Of a stretch of 13,507 bases of DNA, positions 1-7,007 are shown piece by piece. Position numbers and translations under genes: made by a program. Within the stretch, counting starts at the first letter, position 1, and every line of letters begins with the position of its first letter. Origin of the DNA: Microcaldota archaeon (lineage in GTDB: Archaea; Iainarchaeota; Iainarchaeia; Iainarchaeales; JAGVWC01); the NCBI GenBank assembly GCA_018813975.1, contig JAHJAQ010000087.1:1-13507 (forward strand). The letters are read 5' to 3'. The notes beneath the pieces are model-generated. The model saw only the letters and a program-made list of their open reading frames with translations, made no database searches and was not told where the DNA came from.

Positions 1-752
1 TAGAGCGAACTGGTTCGTTGGAAGACCTAGCACCCGGTGAACAGATTTATTCCGCACGGTTCATGGGAAAAAAAGGGTATTTGGTTACGTTTAAAAAAAT
101 AGATCCATTGTTTGTGATTGATTTGAGTGACCATTCCAATCCGCGTGTTTTGGGCAAGCTAAAGATTCCGGGATACAGTGATTATTTGCATCCATTTGAT
201 GAAACCCATATTATTGGTGTGGGTAAGCACACCATTGAAGCAGCAGAGGGCGATTTTGCATGGTATCAAGGGGTAAAACTCGCGGTGTTTGATGTTTCTG
301 ATGTGGAAAACCCGAAAGAAATGCACCAAATTATCATTGGTGATCGAGGAACAGATTCTATTGCCTTGCAAGACCACAAAGCTTTCTTATTTGACAGAGA
401 AAAAGAATTATTAATATTGCCCATTACCTTAGCAGAGATTCCAGAAGAAATAAAAGAATCTGATGTTGAACAAGGCAATTGGCCCCAATATGGCGAATTT
501 ACCTTCCAAGGCGCGTATGTATACAATCTTTCCTTAGCAAACGGTTTTGAATTAAAAGGAAGAATCACTCACGATGAAACCGGAGAAGACATTCTAAAAT
601 CGGGTTATTATTATCAAAGCGACAACCAAGTAAAACGTTCCTTATACATTGGAAACGTTTTATACACGATTTCAAATACCAAAATCCTGTTAAATGACTT
701 ATTCGATTTGAGTGAATTAAACCAAATTGAATTAGTTCCGGAAACAGCTTAA
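1..752 (+). CDS. Beta-propeller domain protein, C-terminal part (5' truncated)
   Basis: The reading frame is open from base 3 and has no start in the window, so this is the C-terminal part of a longer protein (about 250 residues visible). The upstream codons read ERTGS before LEDLAPGEQIYS, so the in-frame TTG at 18 is not a real start. The sequence resembles the secreted beta-propeller family Pfam PF09826: phrases such as RFMGKKGYLVTF, DPLFVIDLSD, KIPGYSDYLHPFDE, FDVSDVENPKE, GDRGTDS and DHKAFLFDREKE are typical of its repeated blades. Full members are several hundred residues long and usually exported, but the N-terminus that would carry a signal peptide is outside the window. The molecular function of the family is unknown. 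The stop codon TAA (750-752) directly abuts the stop of the convergent cysteine synthase gene. A T6 run at 764-769 could terminate it inside that gene. Confidence 0.85.
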   Translation, partial: ERTGSLEDLAPGEQIYSARFMGKKGYLVTFKKIDPLFVIDLSDHSNPRVLGKLKIPGYSDYLHPFDETHIIGVGKHTIEAAEGDFAWYQGVKLAVFDVSDVENPKEMHQIIIGDRGTDSIALQDHKAFLFDREKELLILPITLAEIPEEIKESDVEQGNWPQYGEFTFQGAYVYNLSLANGFELKGRITHDETGEDILKSGYYYQSDNQVKRSLYIGNVLYTISNTKILLNDLFDLSELNQIELVPETA

Positions 753-1667
753 CTAGTCAAAGATTTTTTCGCTTAAATAACGCGAACCTCGATCCGGAAA
801 AAGTGTTACTACATTTGAAAACTTTTTCTTTAGTTTTAAGGCCCCTAAAAAGTTGGCTCCCGAGCTTGGCCCTACTAAAAAACCCTTTTTCGCTAGGAAA
901 TTACAAACGCGAATCGCGTCTTTGGTTTTAATGGTGATTACATCATCAATCAAATCCCGATTTTGTTCTATGATTTTGGGAATAAAACCGTCTCCAATAC
1001 CTTCTATCCCATGTTTTTTACAGGTGAATCCTTTGTGCAAGCCATGCAAGACATGTTTGGCATACTTGTTTTCACTAAGCAACGGGCATTCGCTTGGTTC
1101 TACTGCAATTAGTTGAGCCGAGGGAAATTTTTTGCGAATGGCCTTTCCCACTCCAACTAGTGTTCCACCGGTTCCCACTCCCGCTATAAAAGCATCAATT
1201 TTTTTTACTCCTTGCAGGATTTCTGTTCCCAAGTGTTTTTCATGTTCTATTGGATTCCAAGGATTTTCAAATTGTCTGGGTAAAAAAGCCTTTTTTTTGA
1301 ATGAAAGCGTTTTTTGAACCGCGCATTTCACACAGTTTTCGTGGGTTTCAATTACTCTTGCCCCGAATGCTTGCATGATTTGTTTTCTTTCATGACTCAT
1401 TCCCTTGGGCATTACAATAACACATTTATATCCTTTGAGAGCGCAAACCATGGCAAAAGAAATTCCTGTGTTTCCAGTAGTGGCTTCTACTACGTGATAC
1501 CCTTTTTTGAGTTTTCCAGTTTTTTCTGCTTTTTCAATAATATAGCGTGCCATGCGGTCTTTGATAGAACCAGACGGATTCGAGTATTCTAGTTTTACCC
1601 ACACGCCATTCACTTTCACCAACGGAGTGTTTCCAATTGTATTTAATAGACTCATTTTTTCAACCAT
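753..1667 (-). CDS. PLP-dependent cysteine synthase-family protein
   Basis: A fold-type II PLP enzyme of the cysteine synthase/cystathionine beta-synthase family, 304 residues, the usual length. The expected role is a beta-replacement reaction making cysteine from an activated serine and sulfide in the cytosol. Visible motifs are IGNTPLVKV near residue 11, NPSGSIKDR with the PLP lysine at about K36, TTGNTGIS at 63-70 (substrate loop), GVGTGGT at 163-169 (phosphate cradle), PSSGAN at 267-272, and FPDRGSRYL near the end. The substrate (O-acetylserine, O-phosphoserine or another) cannot be settled from these. Unusual are a CxxC at C112/C115 and an apparent insert around 201-219, rich in His and Lys and ending TCKKHG, before the conserved IEGIGDGF. 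ATG at 1667 is used here; ATG at 1655 (M5) is equally possible, and neither has a clear Shine-Dalgarno sequence. It lies 9 bp after the upstream minus-strand gene, suggesting co-transcription. Confidence 0.9.
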   Translation of the reverse strand: MVEKMSLLNTIGNTPLVKVNGVWVKLEYSNPSGSIKDRMARYIIEKAEKTGKLKKGYHVVEATTGNTGISFAMVCALKGYKCVIVMPKGMSHERKQIMQAFGARVIETHENCVKCAVQKTLSFKKKAFLPRQFENPWNPIEHEKHLGTEILQGVKKIDAFIAGVGTGGTLVGVGKAIRKKFPSAQLIAVEPSECPLLSENKYAKHVLHGLHKGFTCKKHGIEGIGDGFIPKIIEQNRDLIDDVITIKTKDAIRVCNFLAKKGFLVGPSSGANFLGALKLKKKFSNVVTLFPDRGSRYLSEKIFD

Positions 1668-1676
1668 TCAAAATCA

Positions 1677-2141
1677 TTAAGTCCATTCTGTCATTTCTTT
1701 TTTTGATTGAATTCTTTTAATCATGGCTTGATCAGGGGGTTTTACGCCGCGTTCTTGTAGGACGCGCGAAATCGCTATTTTATCTAAGAGCATTCGGCCT
1801 AATTGAGCTCGCAATATTATGCGTTGTTCTATCATTGGTGCGGCTTCAGAAACACTAAGATCATCAATCCTGATTCTTATCTTGGGAATTTGCAACAAAA
1901 TCCAGCCCAATTGAAATTGTAAGGTACTGGATTTAATGCGCACCGCAGCGCAGTATTTTCTGCCACGTTTACTCGTGCGTCTTATTGTTCGTTCACGAAA
2001 ATGATTCATGCGCTTAGCGATTTCTTTTGCTTTGACTGCATCTCTTGATTCGACTGGTTTGCGCACAATTTTCTTTCTCCTGCCGCTAGCATCCTTAATG
2101 TTTCGATACGGGTGAGTGAAAGCAGGTCTTTTACGAGCCAT
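1677..2141 (-). CDS. Uncharacterised basic protein
   Basis: A 154-residue protein that I do not recognise. It begins MARKRPAFTHPYRN. The first 70 or so residues are strongly basic (runs such as GRRKKIVRKP and RTIRRTSKRGRK), which suggests nucleic-acid or ribosome contact. The middle has a more hydrophobic stretch (LQFQLGWILLQIPKIRIRIDD), followed by helix-like segments to the C-terminus (ISRVLQERGVKPPDQ). No signal peptide, cysteine cluster or catalytic motif is visible. ATG at 2141 was chosen; in-frame GTG at 2147 and TTG at 2159 would add 2 or 6 residues, and none has a good ribosome binding site. Its stop is 9 bp before the cysteine synthase start on the same strand, so the two are probably transcribed together, but the sequence gives no functional link. 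Confidence 0.65.
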   Translation of the reverse strand: MARKRPAFTHPYRNIKDASGRRKKIVRKPVESRDAVKAKEIAKRMNHFRERTIRRTSKRGRKYCAAVRIKSSTLQFQLGWILLQIPKIRIRIDDLSVSEAAPMIEQRIILRAQLGRMLLDKIAISRVLQERGVKPPDQAMIKRIQSKKEMTEWT

Positions 2142-2222
2142 ACTCACTTTTAACTGCAATCGGACATTTAATCTTTTCTTTTGAGTATTCCATTATTTAT
2201 TCCGATTTAGAACTATTAGAAT

Positions 2223-2251
2223 GGTTTTTTTAGCAAAAAAACCAAAAAAAA
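2223..2251 (-). terminator. Oligo-T terminator with hairpin after the ATP-cone gene
   Basis: Just past the ATP-cone stop the minus strand carries a T8 run (2244-2251), then TTTTTTT and AAAAAAA arms with flanking GG/CC that form a perfect 9-bp, 3-nt-loop inverted repeat (2223-2231 with 2235-2243). Archaeal RNA polymerase terminates at oligo-T tracts, so the T runs probably matter more than the AT-rich stem. Confidence 0.5.
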
Positions 2252-2262
2252 TGGGGAAAGAA

Positions 2263-2550
2263 TTAGCGTCTTTTTTTGTTTCTTCTTTTACGGTCGTATT
2301 GTTGCCATGCTCGAACCGATGCCTTGGATTTGGTTTCCAATCTTTGAAGTATTCTTCTACGTACTTCACTGGCTCGAACAGATCTTGTTCTTCGAAAGGC
2401 CTTGCTAATGCCCTCGGAGATTTCGCGGGCTATTTTCAAGCGTTCTTTTTTGGAAACTTTTCCTTTTTGAGCTGCTTTTTCAATCGCTCGTTTTATTTTG
2501 GCTTTGCTAAACTTTTGTCGTTTACCGGATCGTTTAATTATAGCCGTCAA
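2263..2550 (-). CDS. Stand-alone ATP-cone domain protein
   Basis: A 95-residue protein that is almost entirely one ATP-cone-like domain. It opens with the characteristic IIKRSGKRQKFSKAKIKRAI (family pattern: IKRdG..e.F...KI..AI) and ends with EVRRRILQRLE..ASVRAWQQYDR, matching the last two helices. ATP-cones sense ATP/dATP at the N-terminus of ribonucleotide reductases and in the repressor NrdR; here there is no attached catalytic, zinc-ribbon or DNA-binding domain. The protein is exceptionally rich in Lys and Arg and ends RKRRNKKRR, so nucleic-acid binding is plausible but unproven. The start is TTG at 2550, supported by a GGAGGT at 2559-2564 with an 8-nt spacer; the nearby ATG at 2566 is out of frame. 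It is transcribed divergently from the PQ-loop gene, from a TATA box about 40 bases upstream. Confidence 0.75.
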   Translation of the reverse strand: MTAIIKRSGKRQKFSKAKIKRAIEKAAQKGKVSKKERLKIAREISEGISKAFRRTRSVRASEVRRRILQRLETKSKASVRAWQQYDRKRRNKKRR

Positions 2551-2558
2551 AAGTGCCT

Positions 2559-2564
2559 ACCTCC
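2559..2564 (-). promoter_or_regulatory. Shine-Dalgarno GGAGGT deciding a TTG start
   Basis: GGAGGT on the minus strand lies 8 nt before the TTG at 2550, close to the full complement of the 16S rRNA 3' end. It fixes the start of the ATP-cone protein. Confidence 0.75.
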
Positions 2565-2586
2565 ATTGTCTAAGTAGAATAATTCC

Positions 2587-2596
2587 TTATATAAAG
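2587..2596. promoter_or_regulatory. Shared TATA box of a divergent gene pair
   Basis: TTATATAAAG on the plus strand contains the palindrome TTATATAA, so it reads as an archaeal TATA box both ways (CTTTATATAA on the minus strand). With a usual 25-27 bp distance, minus-strand transcription would start near 2565, directly at the GGAGGT of the ATP-cone gene. Plus-strand transcription would start near 2617, giving a leader of nearly 60 nt for the PQ-loop gene. The start sites are inferred. Confidence 0.5.
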
Positions 2597-2674
2597 CTTT
2601 TCTCATAACTCTTGTTCTTCAAAAGAAAAGCTATTAAAACAATAAAAACACCAGTTTCTAGTAGTGTTTATACT

Positions 2675-3013
2675 ATGCCTCAAAGCGGTTTGCATCATTT
2701 GCACAAGCGAAAACGCGTACATGAAAATCTAGAGCCATACCCCCATCCTGAAAAGTGGAAAAACCGAATGGACAAGATTGTCATTGCAGTTGGAATTATC
2801 GCACCCATTCTAACAATCCCACAATTATTAACTATTTGGCTGGAACAAAATGCTAGTAGTTTGTCACTCATAACTTGGATGACTTACACGATTTCTGCTA
2901 TTTTTTGGGTGATTTATGGAATCATGCACAAATCAAAACCCATTATTATATTGTATGTAATCTGGATTATTGTGGATATTCTAATTGTACTGGGAATTCT
3001 ATTATACGGTTAA
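2675..3013 (+). CDS. SemiSWEET-like PQ-loop membrane protein
   Basis: A 112-residue membrane protein with a single three-helix PQ-loop/MtN3 unit, the SemiSWEET arrangement. Members work as dimers and equilibrate small sugars or related solutes across the membrane; the substrate here is unknown. Predicted helices are about 34-55 (IVIAVGIIAPILTIPQLLTI, with the PQ motif at 49-50), 63-84 (LSLITW...IFWVIYGI) and 89-110. The ASSLSLITWM segment between helices 1 and 2 is typical. The first 32 residues are a hydrophilic extension with several His and Lys/Arg residues (HHLHKRKRVH), longer than in most SemiSWEETs. ATG at 2675 was chosen: the only earlier in-frame start, TTG at 2612, lies about where transcription from the TATA box at 2587 should begin. 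The gene converges on leuS with a 9-bp gap. Confidence 0.75.
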   Translation: MPQSGLHHLHKRKRVHENLEPYPHPEKWKNRMDKIVIAVGIIAPILTIPQLLTIWLEQNASSLSLITWMTYTISAIFWVIYGIMHKSKPIIILYVIWIIVDILIVLGILLYG

Positions 3014-3022
3014 AAAGTAGAT

Positions 3023-5707
3023 TTATTCAAGTAAAATAGCGGGTCGAAGGGGAATGGCGCTTTTGGCTTTTTGAAGTGCTTTTTGTTCTGTTATGGCATC
3101 TTTTATTTCAATAGAAGCCCCAAATTCTTTTTGGTATTTTGGAGCAAACTCTTTCAAAACACTTAGTTCATCGAGTTTAGCTGCTTTTTGGTAGTCCATC
3201 ATTTTTCCAACGATTTGCTTTGCAAAAACAGGAATTTCTTTTCCAAACTTTCGAATCTTGCTATCCGCGATTAATGCTTTCATAATGATTCCAAAATCTG
3301 GTTTTTCGATTTTCTTTTTCTTTAATTGTTCTATAGCATCCCATTTCCATTGGGGGGCTACCAAAATTGTTATTTTTTTGGGTTGTTTTATTTTGGCAAG
3401 TTCTCTTATCTTTAAAATATCTTCTCTCACCTTTTGAACGAGTTCATCAGCTTGTTCGATTTTTGGATCAATGAATTTTTGCTGGTAGACTGGCCATTTT
3501 TGCATGGAACAAAATTCCTTTTGGCCAAGCATTTGCCATAATTCTTCACTCAAAAAAGGGGCAAAAGGATTCAATACCAAGGCAACGGTTTTTAGGGAAA
3601 ACCCCAGTACTTCCTTGTTTGGATTTTCATATCCTTGCAAGTGGTTTACCAAGTGCATAATCTTAGTAATAGCAAAGTTTAATTCAAAGCATTCAATTTG
3701 TTGAGTTACCTCTTGAATGGTTCGATTGGTTTTGCTTAAAACCAAGCGATCACTAGAATTCAATTTTTTTTCGTCTATTTTAGCAAAAGAAAAATTCTTT
3801 CCTTCAAATAAGTGTGATACTTTGTTCAAAAACCGATAAGTAGCTTCAACCCCAGTATCACTCCATTCAAGTTCTTTTTGAGGTAAAGCCGTTGAAAGAA
3901 TAAAAACGCGTGCGGTATCTGCTCCAAATTTTTGGGCAATTTCTTCTGGGCTCACAATGTTTCCCGCACTCTTGCTCATTTTAGTGCCTCCCTTTAATAC
4001 CATTCCTTGGGCCAACAATCGTTTGAATGGTTCATCAAAATTCAATAATTTTAGGTCTCGCAATGCTTTGGTAAAAAAACGAGCGTATAACAAATGCAAA
4101 ATAGCGTGTTCAATACCCCCAATATACTGGTCGACTGGCATTAATGCATTGGTTTTTGTTTTATCAAATGGCTTGTTTTTTTCGTTTGGAGAACAATAGC
4201 GTAAAAAATACCAGCTAGAATCAACAAACGTATCCATGGTATCGGTTTCTCGCTTTGCAGGGTTCTTACAAATGGGACAAAGGGCATTTACAAACTCTTT
4301 TACGCTTTCCAATGGATTTCCCACTCCAGAAAATTGTGCTTTTTCAGGGAGTAGTACGGGCAAGTCTTTTTCGGGAACCGGTACTACACCACACTTATCA
4401 CAATAAATAATGGGAATAGGAGTCCCCCAAAAGCGTTGTCTTGAAACCAACCAGTCTCGAATCTTAAAATTAGTGGCTTTTTTGCCAAGACCATTTTTTG
4501 CAATCCAATCCGTAATCAAAGGCAATGCTTTTTGATTGGACATTCCACTAAATTCTCCGGAATCATATAGAATACCATCGCTCGTAAAAGCGCTGGTTGC
4601 TTTTTCCAGGTCAATGGGATTTCCATCCGCTGAAATAACCATTTTCAAGGGAATATTGTATTTTTGGGCAAACTCAAAATCGCGTTGATCGTGTGCATCC
4701 GCCATTACAATTCCGGTTCCATACTCCATTACCACAAAGTTAGCCAGGTAAATGGGAACTTTTTGGTTGGAAAACGGATTAATGGCATACTTTCCCGTGA
4801 AAAATCCCCGTTTGTCTTTTCCTTCGGGCGAGGTTCTTTCGAGCAGGGATTGTTTTTTTACGTCTTCAATAAATTTTTTTGCTTTTTCTTTTAATTTTTC
4901 ATCCGAAATAAGTTCCAATGCAAGGGGATGCTCTGGCGCCACTACTAGAAACGTTACACTATAAACCGTATCGGGTCGTGTGGTAAAAGTTTCGAGTTTT
5001 TTAGCGGAGTTATCCAATGGAAAGTCAATTGTTATACCCCGACTTTTTCCAATCCAGTTTTTTTGCATGACTTTTACTTTTTGAGGCCAGTCTTCCAGTT
5101 TTTCTAAATCCACGAGTAATTCTTCTGCATACTTGGTTATTTTGAAAAACCATTGTTCTAATTCCTTTAGGGTAACACTGTTTCCACAGCGCCAACAATT
5201 GCCATCCTCGACTTGTTCGTTTGCCAGAACCGTACTACAATGCGAACACCAATTAACAGTAGCCTTTTTTTTGTACGCCAAACCATTTTTTAAAAACAGT
5301 AAAAAAATCCATTGATTCCACTTATAATATTCGGATTGGTGAGTACTAAGTTCTCGGGCCCAATCATAACTGAATCCAAGTTCTTTTTGTTGTTCTTTCA
5401 TTTGAGAAATCTTTTGTTTGGTCCATTCCCGGGGATCGGCTTTTTCTTTAATGGCGGCGTTTTCCGCTGGCAAGCCAAAAGAATCAAATCCCATAGGATA
5501 CAACACGGAAAAACCATTCATGCGCTTAAAACGCGCAATACAATCGCCAATCGAATAGTTTCGAACATGGCCCATATGTAGTTTTCCGCTTGGATAGGGA
5601 AACATTTCAAGGCAATAATACTTGTTTTTAGCGGGCTCTTTTAGCTCAAAAGTCTTGTGAGTAGCCCACTCTTTTCGCCATTTTTGGCCAATCTGTTGAA
5701 AATCCAT
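3023..5707 (-). CDS. leuS: Leucyl-tRNA synthetase (bacterial-type core)
   Basis: A class I synthetase charging tRNA-Leu with leucine in the cytosol, 894 residues from the ATG at 5707 (the upstream in-frame GTG at 5737 would add ten residues that do not fit the family). Motifs in this numbering: PYPSGKLHMGHVRNY with HMGH at 44-47; a zinc knuckle C154/C157/C171/C174 (NWCSHCS...CWRCG); CP1 editing domain with TTRPDT at 242-247 and HDQRD at 339-343; a second Cys set at C436/C439 and C477/C480; DTFVDSSWYFLRY; and KMSKS at 576-580. This is the bacterial layout, but the Leu-specific insert of E. coli LeuRS before KMSKS is absent (GMVLKGGTKMSKS is continuous). The last 100 or so residues, ending KSAIPLRPAILLE, look more like the tail of archaeal LeuRS. 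There is no Shine-Dalgarno sequence; a TATA-like TTTTTATC at 5757-5764 may be the promoter. Confidence 0.97.
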   Translation of the reverse strand: MDFQQIGQKWRKEWATHKTFELKEPAKNKYYCLEMFPYPSGKLHMGHVRNYSIGDCIARFKRMNGFSVLYPMGFDSFGLPAENAAIKEKADPREWTKQKISQMKEQQKELGFSYDWARELSTHQSEYYKWNQWIFLLFLKNGLAYKKKATVNWCSHCSTVLANEQVEDGNCWRCGNSVTLKELEQWFFKITKYAEELLVDLEKLEDWPQKVKVMQKNWIGKSRGITIDFPLDNSAKKLETFTTRPDTVYSVTFLVVAPEHPLALELISDEKLKEKAKKFIEDVKKQSLLERTSPEGKDKRGFFTGKYAINPFSNQKVPIYLANFVVMEYGTGIVMADAHDQRDFEFAQKYNIPLKMVISADGNPIDLEKATSAFTSDGILYDSGEFSGMSNQKALPLITDWIAKNGLGKKATNFKIRDWLVSRQRFWGTPIPIIYCDKCGVVPVPEKDLPVLLPEKAQFSGVGNPLESVKEFVNALCPICKNPAKRETDTMDTFVDSSWYFLRYCSPNEKNKPFDKTKTNALMPVDQYIGGIEHAILHLLYARFFTKALRDLKLLNFDEPFKRLLAQGMVLKGGTKMSKSAGNIVSPEEIAQKFGADTARVFILSTALPQKELEWSDTGVEATYRFLNKVSHLFEGKNFSFAKIDEKKLNSSDRLVLSKTNRTIQEVTQQIECFELNFAITKIMHLVNHLQGYENPNKEVLGFSLKTVALVLNPFAPFLSEELWQMLGQKEFCSMQKWPVYQQKFIDPKIEQADELVQKVREDILKIRELAKIKQPKKITILVAPQWKWDAIEQLKKKKIEKPDFGIIMKALIADSKIRKFGKEIPVFAKQIVGKMMDYQKAAKLDELSVLKEFAPKYQKEFGASIEIKDAITEQKALQKAKSAIPLRPAILLE

Positions 5708-5776
5708 AAAAATCGTGCTTTTATAGGTAATCTGCACTATTTGTTTTTCAAAAAGGATAAAAAGGGCGATTAAAGC

Positions 5777-5784
5777 AAAAAAAA
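5777..5784 (-). terminator. T8 tract after the ferredoxin gene
   Basis: The minus strand carries TTTTTTTT twelve bases past the ferredoxin stop, the form expected of an archaeal terminator. It would separate the ferredoxin transcript from leuS. Confidence 0.45.
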
Positions 5785-5795
5785 GAAGCGTAAAA

Positions 5796-6038
5796 CTAAA
5801 CGAGTTCTTTGCCCGCTTTATCTTTAACGTGAATTACGTTTACAGGGCATGATTGAGCAGCATCAATATTGACTTGCTTGTCTTTTTCTTCAATCTCGCG
5901 TTGTTCGCCTTCTCCCATAGGCTTGCTTTCCTTCAAATGACTTTTGTCATTTTCCATTTCCCAAAAATCCGGAGCAACCGCTACACAAGCCGCGCATCCA
6001 ATACAATTGGGCTTATCATGTTCAATTTTATACGACAT
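5796..6038 (-). CDS. Single-cluster [4Fe-4S] ferredoxin
   Basis: An 80-residue soluble electron carrier. One cluster is held by the CIGCAAC motif (C12, C15, C18) and a remote C64 in SCPVNVI, the spacing of single-cluster ferredoxins such as those of Thermococcales. The second cluster of bacterial 8Fe ferredoxins is missing, and the position of the disulfide cysteine after C18 is occupied by small residues (VAVAPDFWEM). The stretch 29-57 is highly charged (EGEQREIEEKDKQ), giving an acidic surface. ATG at 6038 is preceded by GGAGG (6048-6052) with a 9-nt spacer. It is the next gene after POR beta on the same strand, 66 bp away, so it is the natural electron acceptor of that enzyme. It may be read from the POR operon, from its own TATA-like site, or both. 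Confidence 0.9.
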   Translation of the reverse strand: MSYKIEHDKPNCIGCAACVAVAPDFWEMENDKSHLKESKPMGEGEQREIEEKDKQVNIDAAQSCPVNVIHVKDKAGKELV

Positions 6039-6060
6039 TTTTTAGATCCTCCATTCTAGT

Positions 6061-6080
6061 AAACAAAACCTTTTTTGTTT
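6061..6080 (-). terminator. AT-rich inverted repeat after POR beta
   Basis: AAACAAAA (6061-6068) and TTTTGTTT (6073-6080) can pair around a 4-nt loop. It lies between the POR beta stop and the ferredoxin start. It could weaken read-through into the ferredoxin, but it has no following T run, so a termination role is uncertain. Confidence 0.25.
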
Positions 6081-6087
6081 TTAAAAA
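6078..6087 (-). promoter_or_regulatory. Possible TATA box of the ferredoxin gene
   Basis: TTTTTAAAAA centred near 6082 would place transcription start near 6056, just upstream of the GGAGG of the ferredoxin. The resulting leader of under 20 nt matches those inferred for the ATP-cone and M18 genes. This is inferred from spacing only, in a very AT-rich stretch. Confidence 0.3.
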
Positions 6088-6104
6088 TTATTGGGTGCAA
6101 TTGC

Positions 6105-7007
6105 CTATTCCTTTTGGGCGGGCACACTTCGCTCGTGCCAATCCAACAAACGAGCATAATTTGCATTCGCTTGTGCTTGAATTTCCTCAAACAAAGGGGG
6201 TAAAAGGTGAGCAAAGCGTTTTTGACCATTCAAATATTCTTGAACAGGCTTTTCAACTTTTGGATTAAAATTCAATTTTAGCTTGCCTCCCTCAATTTCA
6301 AACAAAAACCATAATCGAGTTTGAACCGCCAACCGTGCAAGTTTAATGGAAAGACTTCCATCAAAACCAGCGCCCAAACAACACGGTGCGTGAACAGTGA
6401 TAAAACGTGCTCCTTTCATGGCTTGGCCCTTTTTGAGTTTTGCTTTCAAATCTGCTTGAAAAGCAACTGAAGCACTGGCGGCAAACGGAATGTTATGCGC
6501 TGCTGCAATTTCTACAATTGGTTTTCGGGCTCTTTCTTTTCCATGATGTTTGGATCCTACTTGACTGGTCGTTGTTGCTGCGCCAAAAGGAGTGGCACTG
6601 CTTTTTTGAACACCGGTATTCGCATAGTTTTCATTATCATAACAAATAAAAAGCACATCATCGTTTCGCTCAAACAATCCTGATAACGCGCCAAAACCAA
6701 TGTCATAGGTGGATCCATCACCGCCAATACACACGACAGTTGTGTGGTTATTTCCTTTTGCTTTTAAGGCAGCAGAAACACCGCTTGCAACAGCAGGGGC
6801 ATTTTCAAATAGAGAATGAATGTAGGGGACGCGCCACGCACTTTGAGGGAATTGAGTAGTGGTTATTTCCATACAACCCGTGGCATTCACGACAATAATA
6901 TCTTTTCCCAAGGTATTACATATTTGTAATAACAAATTAGACGGGGCACAACCCGGACAACCGGCATGGCCTGGCGCCAACAAGTGCAAATCAGATTGTT
7001 TACTCAC
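6105..7007 (-). CDS. porB: Pyruvate:ferredoxin oxidoreductase, beta subunit
   Basis: The thiamine-diphosphate subunit of POR, which converts pyruvate and CoA to acetyl-CoA and CO2 while reducing ferredoxin. It has 300 residues, about the usual size. Cluster-binding cysteines are GCPGC (C17, C20), C45 in NATGCME and C209/C210 in HAPCC. The TPP/Mg motif starts at GGDGSTYDIGFG (G96-D97-G98) and closes with ICYDNENYANTGVQ (about 121-134). The phrase ATPFGAATTTS is typical of POR rather than of 2-oxoglutarate enzymes, although the exact 2-oxoacid is inferred. The start is GTG at 7007; the overlapping ATG at 7009 is out of frame and meets TGA at once. Its own ribosome binding site is weak (GAGAG about 8 nt upstream). 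Initiation is probably coupled to the mini-ORF whose stop overlaps this GTG. Confidence 0.93.
   Translation of the reverse strand: MSKQSDLHLLAPGHAGCPGCAPSNLLLQICNTLGKDIIVVNATGCMEITTTQFPQSAWRVPYIHSLFENAPAVASGVSAALKAKGNNHTTVVCIGGDGSTYDIGFGALSGLFERNDDVLFICYDNENYANTGVQKSSATPFGAATTTSQVGSKHHGKERARKPIVEIAAAHNIPFAASASVAFQADLKAKLKKGQAMKGARFITVHAPCCLGAGFDGSLSIKLARLAVQTRLWFLFEIEGGKLKLNFNPKVEKPVQEYLNGQKRFAHLLPPLFEEIQAQANANYARLLDWHERSVPAQKE

Noticed and set aside
2131..2193. A 20-codon mini-ORF (MEYSKEKIKCPIAV...) overlapping the start of the basic protein gene on the minus strand
   Set aside because: It has only a weak GGA upstream and no other support. It resembles the porA/porB arrangement superficially, but an overlap of this kind is expected by chance.
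2221..2577. Plus-strand ORF of 118 codons
   Set aside because: It is antisense to the ATP-cone gene, which has a family match, an SD and a promoter. The plus-strand product is Phe/Ser-rich, as expected from reversed Lys/Glu codons.
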